From positions 73,727 to 137,726 of the forward strand of contig NZ_JBNLBH010000052.1 of the NCBI RefSeq assembly GCF_050303215.1: a DNA stretch of 64,000 nucleotides, read 5' to 3'. A program made the translations under genes and the position numbers. Of the stretch, positions 8,504-15,740 are shown in pieces. The DNA is from Haliangium sp050303215 (GTDB lineage: Bacteria > Myxococcota_A > Polyangia > Haliangiales > Haliangiaceae). The first letter of the stretch is position 1. The number at the start of each line of letters is the position of its first letter. The notes under the pieces are model-generated. The model searched no databases. It worked only from the letters and a program-made list of their open reading frames with translations, and was not told where the DNA came from.

Positions 8504-9601
8504 AGTCCGGCGCAGCGCCTCTACGCCGAGGTGTGCCATACCGTCGCGAACCTGCCCGTCTTTGCCCCCTGGGCCGAAGGGCGCCCGCGCTTGGACGAGC
8601 TCAGCGGCCTGGAGCCCGGCTACGTGCTCGAAGGGCCCGAGGTCTCACGAGGGTGGTTGGAGCAGCAGTATCAAGCCCTCGCCGACGCTGACAAGGCGCG
8701 CATCGCCGACCATTGGGAGAAGCTGCTCAACAGCTTCGAGATCGCCAACGAAGTCGCGCTGACCGCCATGCAGTGCGCGCTCGACATTGGCCAGGCGCTC
8801 GGGGCGGGCGGCGAGCAGGCCTTCGCCGAGCAGGAGACCGACGTCCTGGCGCCGACGCCGCGCCCGGCGACCGAGGCTGCCGCCGAGCCGTTCGACGAGG
8901 CGTTCGAGGGCGAGGCCAGCCTGTACGCGCGGGTCGCGGCGATGGCGCTGTGGAAGACCTCCTTGCGCCCCTGGCAGGCGATGATGGGCGGCCTGGTCGT
9001 CACCGTCGGCCTGCTCACCGCCTACCTGCTAATGGACCACGTCGATGCCATGACCACGCCGATCGCCATGGACGAGGTCGCGCCCCTGGAGATCGAACCC
9101 AACGCTCCCGAGACCTCGCCGGCTGCGGCGGCTGTACCCGCCCTAGATCAGTCACCGTCGGTGAGCCGTGACCTCAGTACCCCGGCCCAACGGCCTCGAA
9201 AAGCAGCGGAACCCGACAAATCAGATGCTACCGATGAACCGCCGGCTGACACGAGCGCGACACCGCGCCGCGCTGAGAAGCGTGCACCGTCTGCCGAGAA
9301 GCTCGTCGGACCCGGCGCTCGAGCGACAGTCTCTATGGGGCAGATGGTGCAGCACGTGGTGCTGACTCCCGAGAACGCAGACGTAGCAGAAGACACGGCG
9401 ATCACGATTGCGGTCAAGCCCGGGCTTCCTAGAGAGGTCGAAGGTACGACACGGGCTACCCGCCACTTCGTCATCCCAGACGTCGAAGAGTTCAGCCTAC
9501 AGCTCGATATCGATTCAGACCTCATGAGATCGCCCCCTACAACACCGCCACGCCAACGCACTCTTCGGCTGGTTTGGAGCAACCAGGATATGGACAACTG
9601 A
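8462..9601 (+). CDS. Single-pass membrane protein, first gene of the toxin island (unknown family)
   Basis: A 379-residue protein of no recognised family. Residues 1-175 are predicted to be cytoplasmic and helical. One transmembrane helix lies at about 178-198 (AMMGGLVVTVGLLTAYLLM). The remaining 180 residues begin with a Pro/Ala/Asp-rich linker and end in a short beta-rich piece (VEEFSLQLDID...RTLRLVWSNQDMDN). The start is set by a GAGGAG site and by comparison with the duplicate at 12770, where the first residues align as PRDTD-SSTAA. It lies 24 bases before the small lipoprotein gene and shares its promoter. A role in making, anchoring or delivering the downstream toxin is inferred from position only. 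Codon usage in its 3' third is less GC-rich than in the flanking genes. Confidence 0.7.
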   Translation: MHDPRDTDISSTAASPAQRLYAEVCHTVANLPVFAPWAEGRPRLDELSGLEPGYVLEGPEVSRGWLEQQYQALADADKARIADHWEKLLNSFEIANEVALTAMQCALDIGQALGAGGEQAFAEQETDVLAPTPRPATEAAAEPFDEAFEGEASLYARVAAMALWKTSLRPWQAMMGGLVVTVGLLTAYLLMDHVDAMTTPIAMDEVAPLEIEPNAPETSPAAAAVPALDQSPSVSRDLSTPAQRPRKAAEPDKSDATDEPPADTSATPRRAEKRAPSAEKLVGPGARATVSMGQMVQHVVLTPENADVAEDTAITIAVKPGLPREVEGTTRATRHFVIPDVEEFSLQLDIDSDLMRSPPTTPPRQRTLRLVWSNQDMDN

Positions 9602-9625
9602 AAGCGTAGGGCTTTGGTGACTGAG

Positions 9626-10018
9626 ATGAGCATCAAGAAAATTGGCCTGGTTGCCGTCATCTTGGTTGGGGTTGCGTGCTCAGCGGCGCAGCACGGAGCC
9701 GCAGAAGGCGGATTCTGGTGCCTTCAGGCGCAGAGGGATGGTGACTACCGTGGGCAGTGCTTCAGGACCCGGCCAGAGTGCGAATCGATGCGCAACCGAC
9801 TCATCGTCGGTGGTGGCACGAGCGAAAAACCGTGCCAATCACAGCAAGAGGCCTATTGTTTCATCATCGATGACCGGCATGAGGAGTGCTGGGAGTCCGA
9901 GACAGAGTGCGACAGCCAACGTGAGTTGTATGTGGCGCAGAACACGAATCAATTCGGCGCATGTCGGCTGCGCGTCACCAGCACCGATCTCGCAGGTCCA
10001 TCGCTCGCTGAATATTGA
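9626..10018 (+). CDS. Small Cys-rich lipoprotein of the toxin island
   Basis: A 130-residue lipoprotein with signal sequence MSIKKIGLVAVILVGVAC and lipobox VGVAC (Cys18). The mature part has regularly spaced cysteines and the motifs GGFWCL, CFRTRPEC and VGGGTSE. A clear paralogue is encoded at 12926 after the duplicated promoter. The family is unknown to me. By position (promoter, membrane protein, lipoprotein, toxin lipoprotein, immunity) it could be an accessory lipoprotein for toxin delivery, comparable to SitB upstream of SitA in Myxococcus; this is an analogy from gene order, not sequence. The ATG at 9626 is chosen over a TTG at 9614 because it gives a compact signal peptide. Confidence 0.75.
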   Translation: MSIKKIGLVAVILVGVACSAAQHGAAEGGFWCLQAQRDGDYRGQCFRTRPECESMRNRLIVGGGTSEKPCQSQQEAYCFIIDDRHEECWESETECDSQRELYVAQNTNQFGACRLRVTSTDLAGPSLAEY

Positions 10019-10032
10019 GGCTGAATATTGAG
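10007..10032. repeat. 13-bp tandem duplication across a stop codon
   Basis: The unit gctgaatattgag occurs twice in a row (10007-10019 and 10020-10032). The first copy supplies the end and stop codon of the small lipoprotein gene. This looks like a recent slippage event. Confidence 0.8.
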
Positions 10033-10128
10033 ATCATCGGCTGGCGACGTCGGCATGTCGCCGCGGCAACTCTGGACGCTGCTTGAAGAACGCGGAGCAT
10101 GCGCTATGCACGATGGCGAGCGAAGCTG

Positions 10129-11154
10129 ATGCCGAGCCAGGCGTGCCCTCTCTCGGGTAAGCGCACCCGGCGCACGTGGGCCCGTCTGCTCGCGTTCATC
10201 CTCGTGGTGCTCACCGGCGTCGCCGGTGGGTGCCCAAGCGACGACGAGTACGCTGAGTACGATCAACAGGCGACGGAAGAAGCCGCGCAGTGCACGTTGT
10301 CACCGGCCTCTGCTCCGCCACCGGGCAGCTATCAGGACCGCGGCATACAGGTGCCGTGGGGGCGCCTGATGCACAGCCGCGATCGACGAACGATCGATCA
10401 AGCGTCCTTTGGTCGCTTCCTGCGCGATCCAGACAACGTCGAGCAGCTCTATTACGACGCCAGTCAGGGCGACGCTCGGGCCGCGTATGCGGTGTGCCAG
10501 GTGGAGGCAGCGGCGCGCCTGATCGGGCGCAACCTGGCGCGCTACCTCACCGATCTCAAGTGCACGGCCATCGTGCACTGCGACATCGACTTCAAGAAGC
10601 TACCTCTGAGCGACGAGACCGCGTCCGGGACCCGGCTGCTCACCTTCATCGGCAAGGAGCTCGAAGTCGAGGCTGCGCGCCGGGGCGCCTGGCAGGAGCT
10701 GATCGGCTACGCCTTGGTGCTCGCCGTAGGGCCGCGCATCCCCCGCCGGATTCGACCCAAGGCGCCCGTGTTCATCCCCGGCGCGCGCGGTCCCGGACGA
10801 TGGGTCAAGGTCAACGAGTCCATGCCGGCGCGAGCCCGCGCGTACCAAGAGCGCATCACCCGGCACACCAGCACCGAGGCCTACGAGGTCAGCGGGGTCA
10901 AGTTCGACGGCTACCGCAAGGGCGTCCTGCTCGAAGCCAAGGGGCCGGGTTACGCGAAGTTCGTCGACAACGGTGACTTCCGGGACTTCTTCAGCGGAAG
11001 GCAGAGCTTGCTGGATCAAGCTCGGCATCAGGCAACGGCTGCGAATCGAGTACCAGTCGAGTGGCATGTTGCCGAGCAAGAGGTCGCCGATCTACTCAGG
11101 CGAACATTTGACGAAATGAAGATTCCCGGCATTCGAGTAATTCACTCGCCGTGA
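10129..11154 (+). CDS. Lipoprotein toxin with C-terminal Tox-REase-5 nuclease domain
   Basis: A 341-residue protein with a positively charged n-region, a hydrophobic core and lipobox VAGGC (Cys35), so it is probably a lipoprotein. A central helical region (about 60-215) is unassigned. From about residue 224 to the end it matches the Tox-REase-5 pattern as I know it: YQERITRHTSTEAYEVSGVK, then FDGY, LLEAKGPGY (the E-x-K nuclease core), LLDQARHQATAANRVPVEWH and VAEQEVADLL. Such domains are DNA-cleaving ends of polymorphic toxins. A lipid anchor on a nuclease toxin is the hallmark of myxobacterial SitA toxins passed between cells by outer-membrane exchange. The next gene, 9 bases downstream, encodes the matching Imm52 immunity protein. 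An in-frame ATG at 10099 is an alternative start. Confidence 0.85.
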   Translation: MPSQACPLSGKRTRRTWARLLAFILVVLTGVAGGCPSDDEYAEYDQQATEEAAQCTLSPASAPPPGSYQDRGIQVPWGRLMHSRDRRTIDQASFGRFLRDPDNVEQLYYDASQGDARAAYAVCQVEAAARLIGRNLARYLTDLKCTAIVHCDIDFKKLPLSDETASGTRLLTFIGKELEVEAARRGAWQELIGYALVLAVGPRIPRRIRPKAPVFIPGARGPGRWVKVNESMPARARAYQERITRHTSTEAYEVSGVKFDGYRKGVLLEAKGPGYAKFVDNGDFRDFFSGRQSLLDQARHQATAANRVPVEWHVAEQEVADLLRRTFDEMKIPGIRVIHSP

Positions 11155-11163
11155 AAGAAGGCC

Positions 11164-11868
11164 ATGAACGAAAAATACAAAGCTGTGGCGTATTGGGGCA
11201 TGCGCTCGGAGTGCATCGAGCAATGCGCAGAACGACTCGCGCGCTTCCTACACGAACTCGAGCAGATTTCGCCTCGGCTAGCACGATGGTACCAACTGGG
11301 AGCGACCAAGAAAGACGCCATAAAGGCACTCGTACGGAGAGATCTACAGAATCTCTGCGCGATGGCACACACGAGCGCGGGTCATCGCGCGGGTTCCGGC
11401 AAACCCTACTTGGACGATATGGGGGTTTCTTTCGGCATGTGGACGGGTGAACAGCAAGACGGGAGCAGCATGGCGATGAACATCGTGTGTGGTTCTTCGA
11501 ATCAATACGCCGGTGTCAATCATGTCCGAATGAACCCACCTCGCGCATGGCTCGACGTCGATCAAGCCGTCGCCTTGGTACGGGCGATGGTGGCCTGCTG
11601 GTCACCGAGCACGGCGATGGTGTGCTCCGGGCCGGCGCTGACAGCCATGGCGGACGCGGGCATCGACGAGCCCGTCATCGACTGGGTCTTCTACCACCGT
11701 CTGCCTCGCGCGGGCGCCCTGTCGCCGCCGTCGCGTGTGGCCTTCGAGCTCGATGGCGGCGAATGCATCGTCGTGCAAGACACGCCGGCACAGCCCGGCG
11801 ACCCCGACGCTCGGGCCAGGGTGCTGGCCCTGTCTCGGCAGCTCGGGCTGATGCGAGGGCAGTCATGA
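11164..11868 (+). CDS. Imm52-family immunity protein
   Basis: A 234-residue soluble protein without signal peptide. The N-terminus (YKAVAYWGMRSECIEQCAER) and overall layout fit the Imm52 family, known as the partner of Tox-REase-5 toxins. It should bind and neutralise the toxin encoded immediately upstream and so protect the cell and its kin. The start follows an AGAAGG site, 9 bases after the toxin stop codon. Its stop overlaps the start of the next gene (ATGA). The 5' half is notably AT-richer than the genome around it, consistent with horizontal transfer of the toxin-immunity pair. Confidence 0.8.
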   Translation: MNEKYKAVAYWGMRSECIEQCAERLARFLHELEQISPRLARWYQLGATKKDAIKALVRRDLQNLCAMAHTSAGHRAGSGKPYLDDMGVSFGMWTGEQQDGSSMAMNIVCGSSNQYAGVNHVRMNPPRAWLDVDQAVALVRAMVACWSPSTAMVCSGPALTAMADAGIDEPVIDWVFYHRLPRAGALSPPSRVAFELDGGECIVVQDTPAQPGDPDARARVLALSRQLGLMRGQS

Positions 11869-12566
11869 CCGAAACCGGCCGTACGTCCCCACGAGCACGG
11901 CTCGGCTGGCTCGCGTCGGTGTTCATGCTACTGCTGGCCTGGCCCGCGCCGTCCCGGGCCGACGACTCGCGCACGCAGATCTTCATCCCGACCATGCCCA
12001 CCCTGCGCTCGTGGCAGAACATCTTGACCATGGAGGGCACGGGCGGCCTCTACCTCCTGGCCGACGACGACGCCCAAGACATCATGCGCGCCCGGGACCT
12101 CGGCGCGCTGGCCCTGATGCGCGGGGCGCGGATACGGCTGACCCTCGGGCGCAATCGGCTCTGGGCCTGGACCCTGACCGCCTCCGGCGGCGGAAGCACC
12201 GTCGTCCGCACGGACCAGATGACACCCGACGGGATCGTCACCGCACGCGAGCACCAGTTGCGCTTCGGTCGGCTGTCCGGCGGTGCCATGCTGCGCCACG
12301 GCGACATGCGCACGCTCTACCTGCACGCCGACCTCGGCGCGCAGTGGATGGGACACACCGCTCGCACGCGCGCTACGTCCGAGCATGATGTGCGCCACGA
12401 GTTCAGCGCGGTGTCCACGGTCGGCGTCGGTTATGACCTACGGTTGGGTGAACAAGCGCTCATCGGCGTGAACCTCACCAGCTCGTGCATCGTGCTCGGC
12501 ACCCTGCGCAGCCACGGCCTGCAGTCATTGGACGCCGGGCTGCGCCTCGGATTCGCGTGGCTGTGA
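11865..12566 (+). CDS. Predicted outer-membrane beta-barrel-type protein coupled to the immunity gene
   Basis: A 233-residue exported protein with signal peptide (LASVFMLLLAWPAPSRA). The mature part is a series of alternating, strand-like segments with turns: RIRLTLGRNRLWAWTLTA, HQLRFGRLSGGAML, TLYLHADLGAQW, VSTVGVGYDLRLG and a C-terminal LDAGLRLGFAWL. The last residues (aromatic-Leu ending) resemble a barrel-insertion signal. Family is unknown. The ATG overlaps the immunity stop (ATGA), so translation is coupled. A role as surface receptor, adhesin or second protection factor is possible but only inferred from context. Confidence 0.65.
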   Translation: MTETGRTSPRARLGWLASVFMLLLAWPAPSRADDSRTQIFIPTMPTLRSWQNILTMEGTGGLYLLADDDAQDIMRARDLGALALMRGARIRLTLGRNRLWAWTLTASGGGSTVVRTDQMTPDGIVTAREHQLRFGRLSGGAMLRHGDMRTLYLHADLGAQWMGHTARTRATSEHDVRHEFSAVSTVGVGYDLRLGEQALIGVNLTSSCIVLGTLRSHGLQSLDAGLRLGFAWL

Positions 12567-12569
12567 CAA

Positions 12570-12590
12570 CGGCGCGGGACACCCGCGCCG
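12570..12590 (+). terminator. Perfect GC hairpin ending the toxin operon
   Basis: A 9-bp perfect stem (cggcgcggg / cccgcgccg) with a 3-base loop starts 3 bases after the stop codon of the barrel-type gene. There is no T tract. It likely marks the end of the toxin transcript and separates it from the duplicated promoter that follows. Confidence 0.5.
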
Positions 12591-12657
12591 CGGCCCCGGC
12601 CTGCTCGCCGACCGCTTCGCCGGGATGTGCTCCAGTTAGCCTTGGGGCTCCAGTGGA

Positions 12658-12816
12658 GGTCGGCCCGCAGGCCCCGCTCCCGACCGGACGAGTACAGTGA
12701 GCGACCCCGCCTTGTTGCGTCCAGCTCGCTCGTGGCGCTACGATGGAACCCATCGAGCACCGAGGAGCATGACCAGCGCACGTCCCCGTGACACGGACGC
12801 CTCATCCACAGCAGCA
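12658..12816. repeat. Direct repeat copy 2: duplicated promoter and gene start
   Basis: Second copy of the 8345-8503 repeat, with only scattered differences. The promoter hexamers (12715-12720 and 12739-12744) and the GAGGAG ribosome site are intact, so transcription may still start here. Confidence 0.9.
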
Positions 12817-12910
12817 ACTTCCCGTGGATCCCGATATCAACGAAGCGTCACCAGCAGTGCCAAGACGTCGTCGCGCGTTGACCGTGACCTGGACAGATGT
12901 CGCCAAGTAG
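12770..12910 (+). pseudogene. Deletion remnant of the duplicated membrane-protein gene
   Basis: The first residues from the ATG at 12770 (PRDTDASSTAAT) match the N-terminus of the protein encoded at 8462. After about 20 codons the sequence jumps, in another reading frame, to a stretch that matches that protein's C-terminus: VDPDINEASPAVP aligns with LDIDSDLMRSPPTTPP, and RALTVTWTDVAK with RTLRLVWSNQDMDN, ending at the stop codon 12908-12910. More than 300 codons, including the transmembrane helix, are gone and the junction shifts frame. The gene is therefore dead. Confidence 0.8.
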
Positions 12911-12925
12911 CGCGTTCGCACCTTC

Positions 12926-13249
12926 ATGCGTATGAGAAAGCTCGTTGCGATGTTCGTCCTCACTACGGGGCTCGCTTGCTCCGGCGCCCAGCGTGGAAGC
13001 TCAGGCGGGTTCTGGTGCTTGAAGTCCTACAATGGTGACGACTACGTAGGAGCGTGCTACCGCACCCGTCCACACTGTGAGGAGAGGCGAGACGCGTATG
13101 TCGTCGGCGGGGGGACGAGTGACTCCACCGGGGTAGGCTTTGCTTTCTTCCCACGGGACATGCACGGCTCCAACGAGCATACGAGAAGCACGGACGCTTG
13201 CAGCGTATGCGTGAGTCTACATAAACCGCTGCTCGGCGCTCAATGCTGA
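12926..13249 (+). CDS. Paralogue of the small Cys-rich island lipoprotein, possibly decaying
   Basis: A 107-residue predicted lipoprotein (lipobox TGLAC, Cys18). Its first 65 residues align well with the lipoprotein encoded at 9626: GGFWCL, a Gly-Asp-Tyr turn, CYRTRPHCE and VVGGGTSD. After that, similarity stops in this frame, while the other forward frames contain pieces that resemble the missing Cys-containing half (for example LCFLP). A frameshift near 13120-13140 is likely, so the protein may be truncated in function. It follows the remnant of the membrane-protein gene by 15 bases, the same order as in the intact copy. Confidence 0.6.
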   Translation: MRMRKLVAMFVLTTGLACSGAQRGSSGGFWCLKSYNGDDYVGACYRTRPHCEERRDAYVVGGGTSDSTGVGFAFFPRDMHGSNEHTRSTDACSVCVSLHKPLLGAQC

Positions 13250-13635
13250 CGGAGGCCCCGGGCGCGAATCTCGGCGACCGTCGTCATCGCGGCGTCGCGG
13301 AGCCGGCACGGTGGCATGGCTGCGATGAAGCCCGCCTCACGCTCGAAAATGTCAGCAAGGTCTGGGTGCATCGACCATGCAGCAGCGCACGCCCACAAGC
13401 ACCGCTCCATGTCCGGCTCGAGCGCCAGGAACGCTACCAACGCCTCCCTACACTCCGATGACGGGCGGTCGTACTCCATAGCAATGGTGTGCCGCCAGTA
13501 GGCTGGAAGCGCGACGAGATCGCCGGGCTGCGGGTGGGCTGCCGCCTCATCGATTAAACGGACGATCTCGTCGTAGGAGGCACGTGCAACGAACGCGCGC
13601 TCGATGCCTTGGATCAATTCTTGTAGTTCCACCAC
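13240..13635 (-). CDS. Small acidic helical protein, immunity-like
   Basis: A 131-residue, mostly helical, acidic, cytoplasmic protein with a GTG start at 13635 preceded by AGGGA. It does not belong to a family I recognise. Its start overlaps by 22 bases the 3' end of a gene for a small Cys-rich exported protein, and the two must be co-transcribed. Size, acidity and tight coupling to an exported partner resemble toxin-immunity pairs, but no domain match supports that. It overlaps the end of the lipoprotein paralogue on the other strand by 10 bases. Confidence 0.55.
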   Translation of the reverse strand: MVELQELIQGIERAFVARASYDEIVRLIDEAAAHPQPGDLVALPAYWRHTIAMEYDRPSSECREALVAFLALEPDMERCLWACAAAWSMHPDLADIFEREAGFIAAMPPCRLRDAAMTTVAEIRARGLRQH

Positions 13636-13895
13636 CGGCAGTCCCTGCCTTCCGCGAGCTCATCCGGCCACCGCTGCATGTTGCGACACCGATTGTGGCA
13701 GTCGATACACCTGCTACTCCCCGCGGATCCTCCTCGCACAGACTGCAGCCGTGAATCCAGGTACTGCGTGAGGTGCTCTTGGCAGTCTGAGCGCGGTATG
13801 GGCTTCTCCCCGTCTCCATTGCCGAAGACGTCGTCGAGGCTGGTGCCACCAAGGCCGAGCACCACGACGAGGAGGAGCCAACTGACGTACTTCAC
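13614..13895 (-). CDS. Small exported Cys-rich protein, toxin-like
   Basis: About 93 residues from a GTG at 13895; a TTG at 13919 would add eight. The N-terminal hydrophobic stretch (SWLLLVVVLGLGG) is a signal peptide or anchor. The mature part ends in a compact Cys/Trp cluster: CIDCHNRCRNMQRWP followed by DCRWWNYKN. Such a C-terminal zinc-like or disulfide cluster would suit a small toxin domain, but this is inference. The reading frame is AT-richer than the surroundings. It overlaps the downstream acidic protein gene by 22 bases. Confidence 0.5.
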   Translation of the reverse strand: MKYVSWLLLVVVLGLGGTSLDDVFGNGDGEKPIPRSDCQEHLTQYLDSRLQSVRGGSAGSSRCIDCHNRCRNMQRWPDELAEGRDCRWWNYKN

Positions 13896-14169
13896 CCGGC
13901 TACTGTATATCGATCGCAAACACTACAGCCAGAACCCGGCCCGGAGGTTGCCGTCGTCCCAAAGCCACCAACACCGCGGGAGTGTGCCCCGGGGACTTCG
14001 ACAGGAGCCGGAGGCGGACGACATCCGGTGCGTGCATGCGGTGGGTGCGTACAGCGTGTACGCCGGGCTACGGTCGGCCGACCCTGCCAGGCACCTGGTC
14101 GCCGGGTGGGCCACTTGACCGCGGGGCACGGGACGGGCGATCGTAGGGTCCCGGTCCTTGCCCGCGCGC

Positions 14170-14322
14170 ATGGTCGAATACGTGGTCGCGCACGAGTTGG
14201 TGCATCTGCGCGAGCCCCATCACGCTCCGCGCTTCTGGCACCTGCTCGAACGCGCCATGCCCGATTATGCAGCCCGCAAGCAGTGGCTGGCCGAGCGCGG
14301 CCGAGTCCTGACCGCGGTGTAG
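14170..14322 (+). pseudogene. C-terminal fragment of a YgjP-like (DUF45) metallopeptidase
   Basis: Fifty codons encode MVEYVVAHELVHLREPHH and then FWHLLERAMPDY, ending in a normal stop. This is the HExxH zinc site and the C-terminal helix of the YgjP/SprT-like DUF45 family. The N-terminal two thirds of a normal protein (about 230 residues) are absent, and no matching frame is visible upstream. It is best read as a gene remnant at the edge of the accessory island. Confidence 0.6.
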
Positions 14323-14397
14323 CCGATGCCAAACCCGGCGCTCCTGCAGCATCGGACTTCCGTGGGCCACTGGGCGCCTACATGGTACTATGGCTCC

Positions 14398-14979
14398 ATG
14401 CCCGTGGCCGGTATCGACAGCGGGGTGGCGTCGCAGCGACGCTTCCGCGTTCACGAGTACCACCGTATGATCGCGGCCGGCATTCTGGACGAAGACGAGC
14501 AGATCGAACTGCTCTGTGGCACCCTGGTGACCATGAGCCCGCAGGGCACACGCCATGCCCGCGCCGTCGAGCAGCTCTCGTGGCTGCTCGCGCGTGCGCT
14601 CGACGACGCGTACCGGCTGCGGGTTCAGCTCCCGCTCACCATCGGTGACGACGACGAGCCCGAACCCGACCTCGCCATCGTTCGTGCCGAGGCCAGCCGC
14701 CGCGCCGGGCTGCTCGATCGCCACCCCGAAACCGCCGTGGCCGTCATCGAGGTGGCCGAGCAGTCGCTGCGCAAAGATCGCGAACTCAAGGCTCCGCTCT
14801 ACGCCCGCGCCGGTGTCCCCACCTACTGCATCGTCAACCTGCCCGACGCGCTCGTCGAGGTCTATCGCGACCCCACGCCGTCGGGCTACGCCAGGGTCGA
14901 GACCGTACAGCGCGGGGCCGCGCTGTCGCTCGGGCCAACGCTCGACATCGCGCTGTCCTTGAGCGACATCCTGGCCTGA
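14398..14979 (+). CDS. Uma2-family putative restriction endonuclease
   Basis: A 193-residue protein of normal Uma2 length. The PD-(D/E)xK core is recognisable: the acidic EPEPDLAIV strand followed by VAVIEVAEQSLRKDR. Uma2 proteins are widespread, often in many copies, and their biological role is unsettled; they have been linked to mobile DNA and defence. No good ribosome site precedes the ATG at 14398 and no methyltransferase is adjacent. An in-frame ATG at 14326 would add 24 residues with no family support. Confidence 0.85.
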   Translation: MPVAGIDSGVASQRRFRVHEYHRMIAAGILDEDEQIELLCGTLVTMSPQGTRHARAVEQLSWLLARALDDAYRLRVQLPLTIGDDDEPEPDLAIVRAEASRRAGLLDRHPETAVAVIEVAEQSLRKDRELKAPLYARAGVPTYCIVNLPDALVEVYRDPTPSGYARVETVQRGAALSLGPTLDIALSLSDILA

Positions 14980-15284
14980 ATCAGGGGACAGAGCACAGCC
15001 GGCGCTCGATGCCCGGGATGGCGTGGCCCAGACGACCACAATCGGGCTCGCCCAATTCCCTGACTGTGGCCAAAACGGCAACAGCCCTCGGGTGTACTCG
15101 GACCACGACGACCGGGATGGCTCGCACAGGTGCCGCATCGACCGCGACGTCATGGGCGCAGCCGGGTTGGCCTCGAGCTTGCTTTTACGCTCACCGACGC
15201 CTCAACCGGGCCGCCCCCCACGCCGCCAGTCGTGCGGGGGCGGCCACGCACGCGTTTCGGCTGCGACTGTACCCCGCGGAGGGC

Positions 15285-15740
15285 TCAGCGCCGCCGCCTG
15301 GGCTGATCTTTTGCCTCGGCGACCTGACTCTGGTCCAAGACCCGTCGTGCCAGCCGGATCTTCTCGGCCACCAAGCGACGACGCCCGGTGCCCGTGGCCG
15401 GGATGGTGCTCTTGCCCGAGGGGATCCACCACCACTGCGCGGGCTTGACCTCGCCGTCGGCGAGCCTTTCCAGCGCCCAGCGCTTCTTGGCGATGACGCG
15501 CTTCACCTCGCCGTGCGTCGCTGGGTGGACCTCGACCGCCAAGGTCCCGTCAGCGCCGGTCACGATCAAGTAATCCCAGCGTGAGCTCCGAGGCCACTGC
15601 TGCTCGCCCCAGGCATCGAACGCCACGCTGCAGGTGAGCGTCAGATCGACGCGGGGCCGATCCGCCGGCTCCAGCGCCTGCTTGCCTTTCTGATGATACG
15701 GCCCGAACCGGGCCGCGAGTCGCTGGCAGGGGCGCGTCAT
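15285..15740 (-). CDS. Small protein coupled to AAA ATPase, possible PD-(D/E)xK-like nuclease
   Basis: A 151-residue basic protein. Its ATG overlaps the stop of the upstream ATPase gene (ATGA), so the two are one translational unit. The core has a strand pattern of Asp (WDYLIV), a hairpin, then LAVEVHPA followed by a helix with KKRWALERL. This resembles a PD-(D/E)xK fold with E-x-H in place of E-x-K, but the match is weak. The last 30 residues are Arg-rich. As the small partner of an AAA_15/AAA_21 ATPase it would be the effector of a defence or toxin module; this is inferred. Confidence 0.65.
   Translation of the reverse strand: MTRPCQRLAARFGPYHQKGKQALEPADRPRVDLTLTCSVAFDAWGEQQWPRSSRWDYLIVTGADGTLAVEVHPATHGEVKRVIAKKRWALERLADGEVKPAQWWWIPSGKSTIPATGTGRRRLVAEKIRLARRVLDQSQVAEAKDQPRRRR

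Noticed and set aside
13614..13919. c-type cytochrome, suggested by CIDCH (CxxCH)
   Set aside because: A single CxxCH occurs in a 93-residue Cys/Trp-rich protein with no other haem-protein features; cytochrome identity is not supported, although one haem site cannot be fully excluded.
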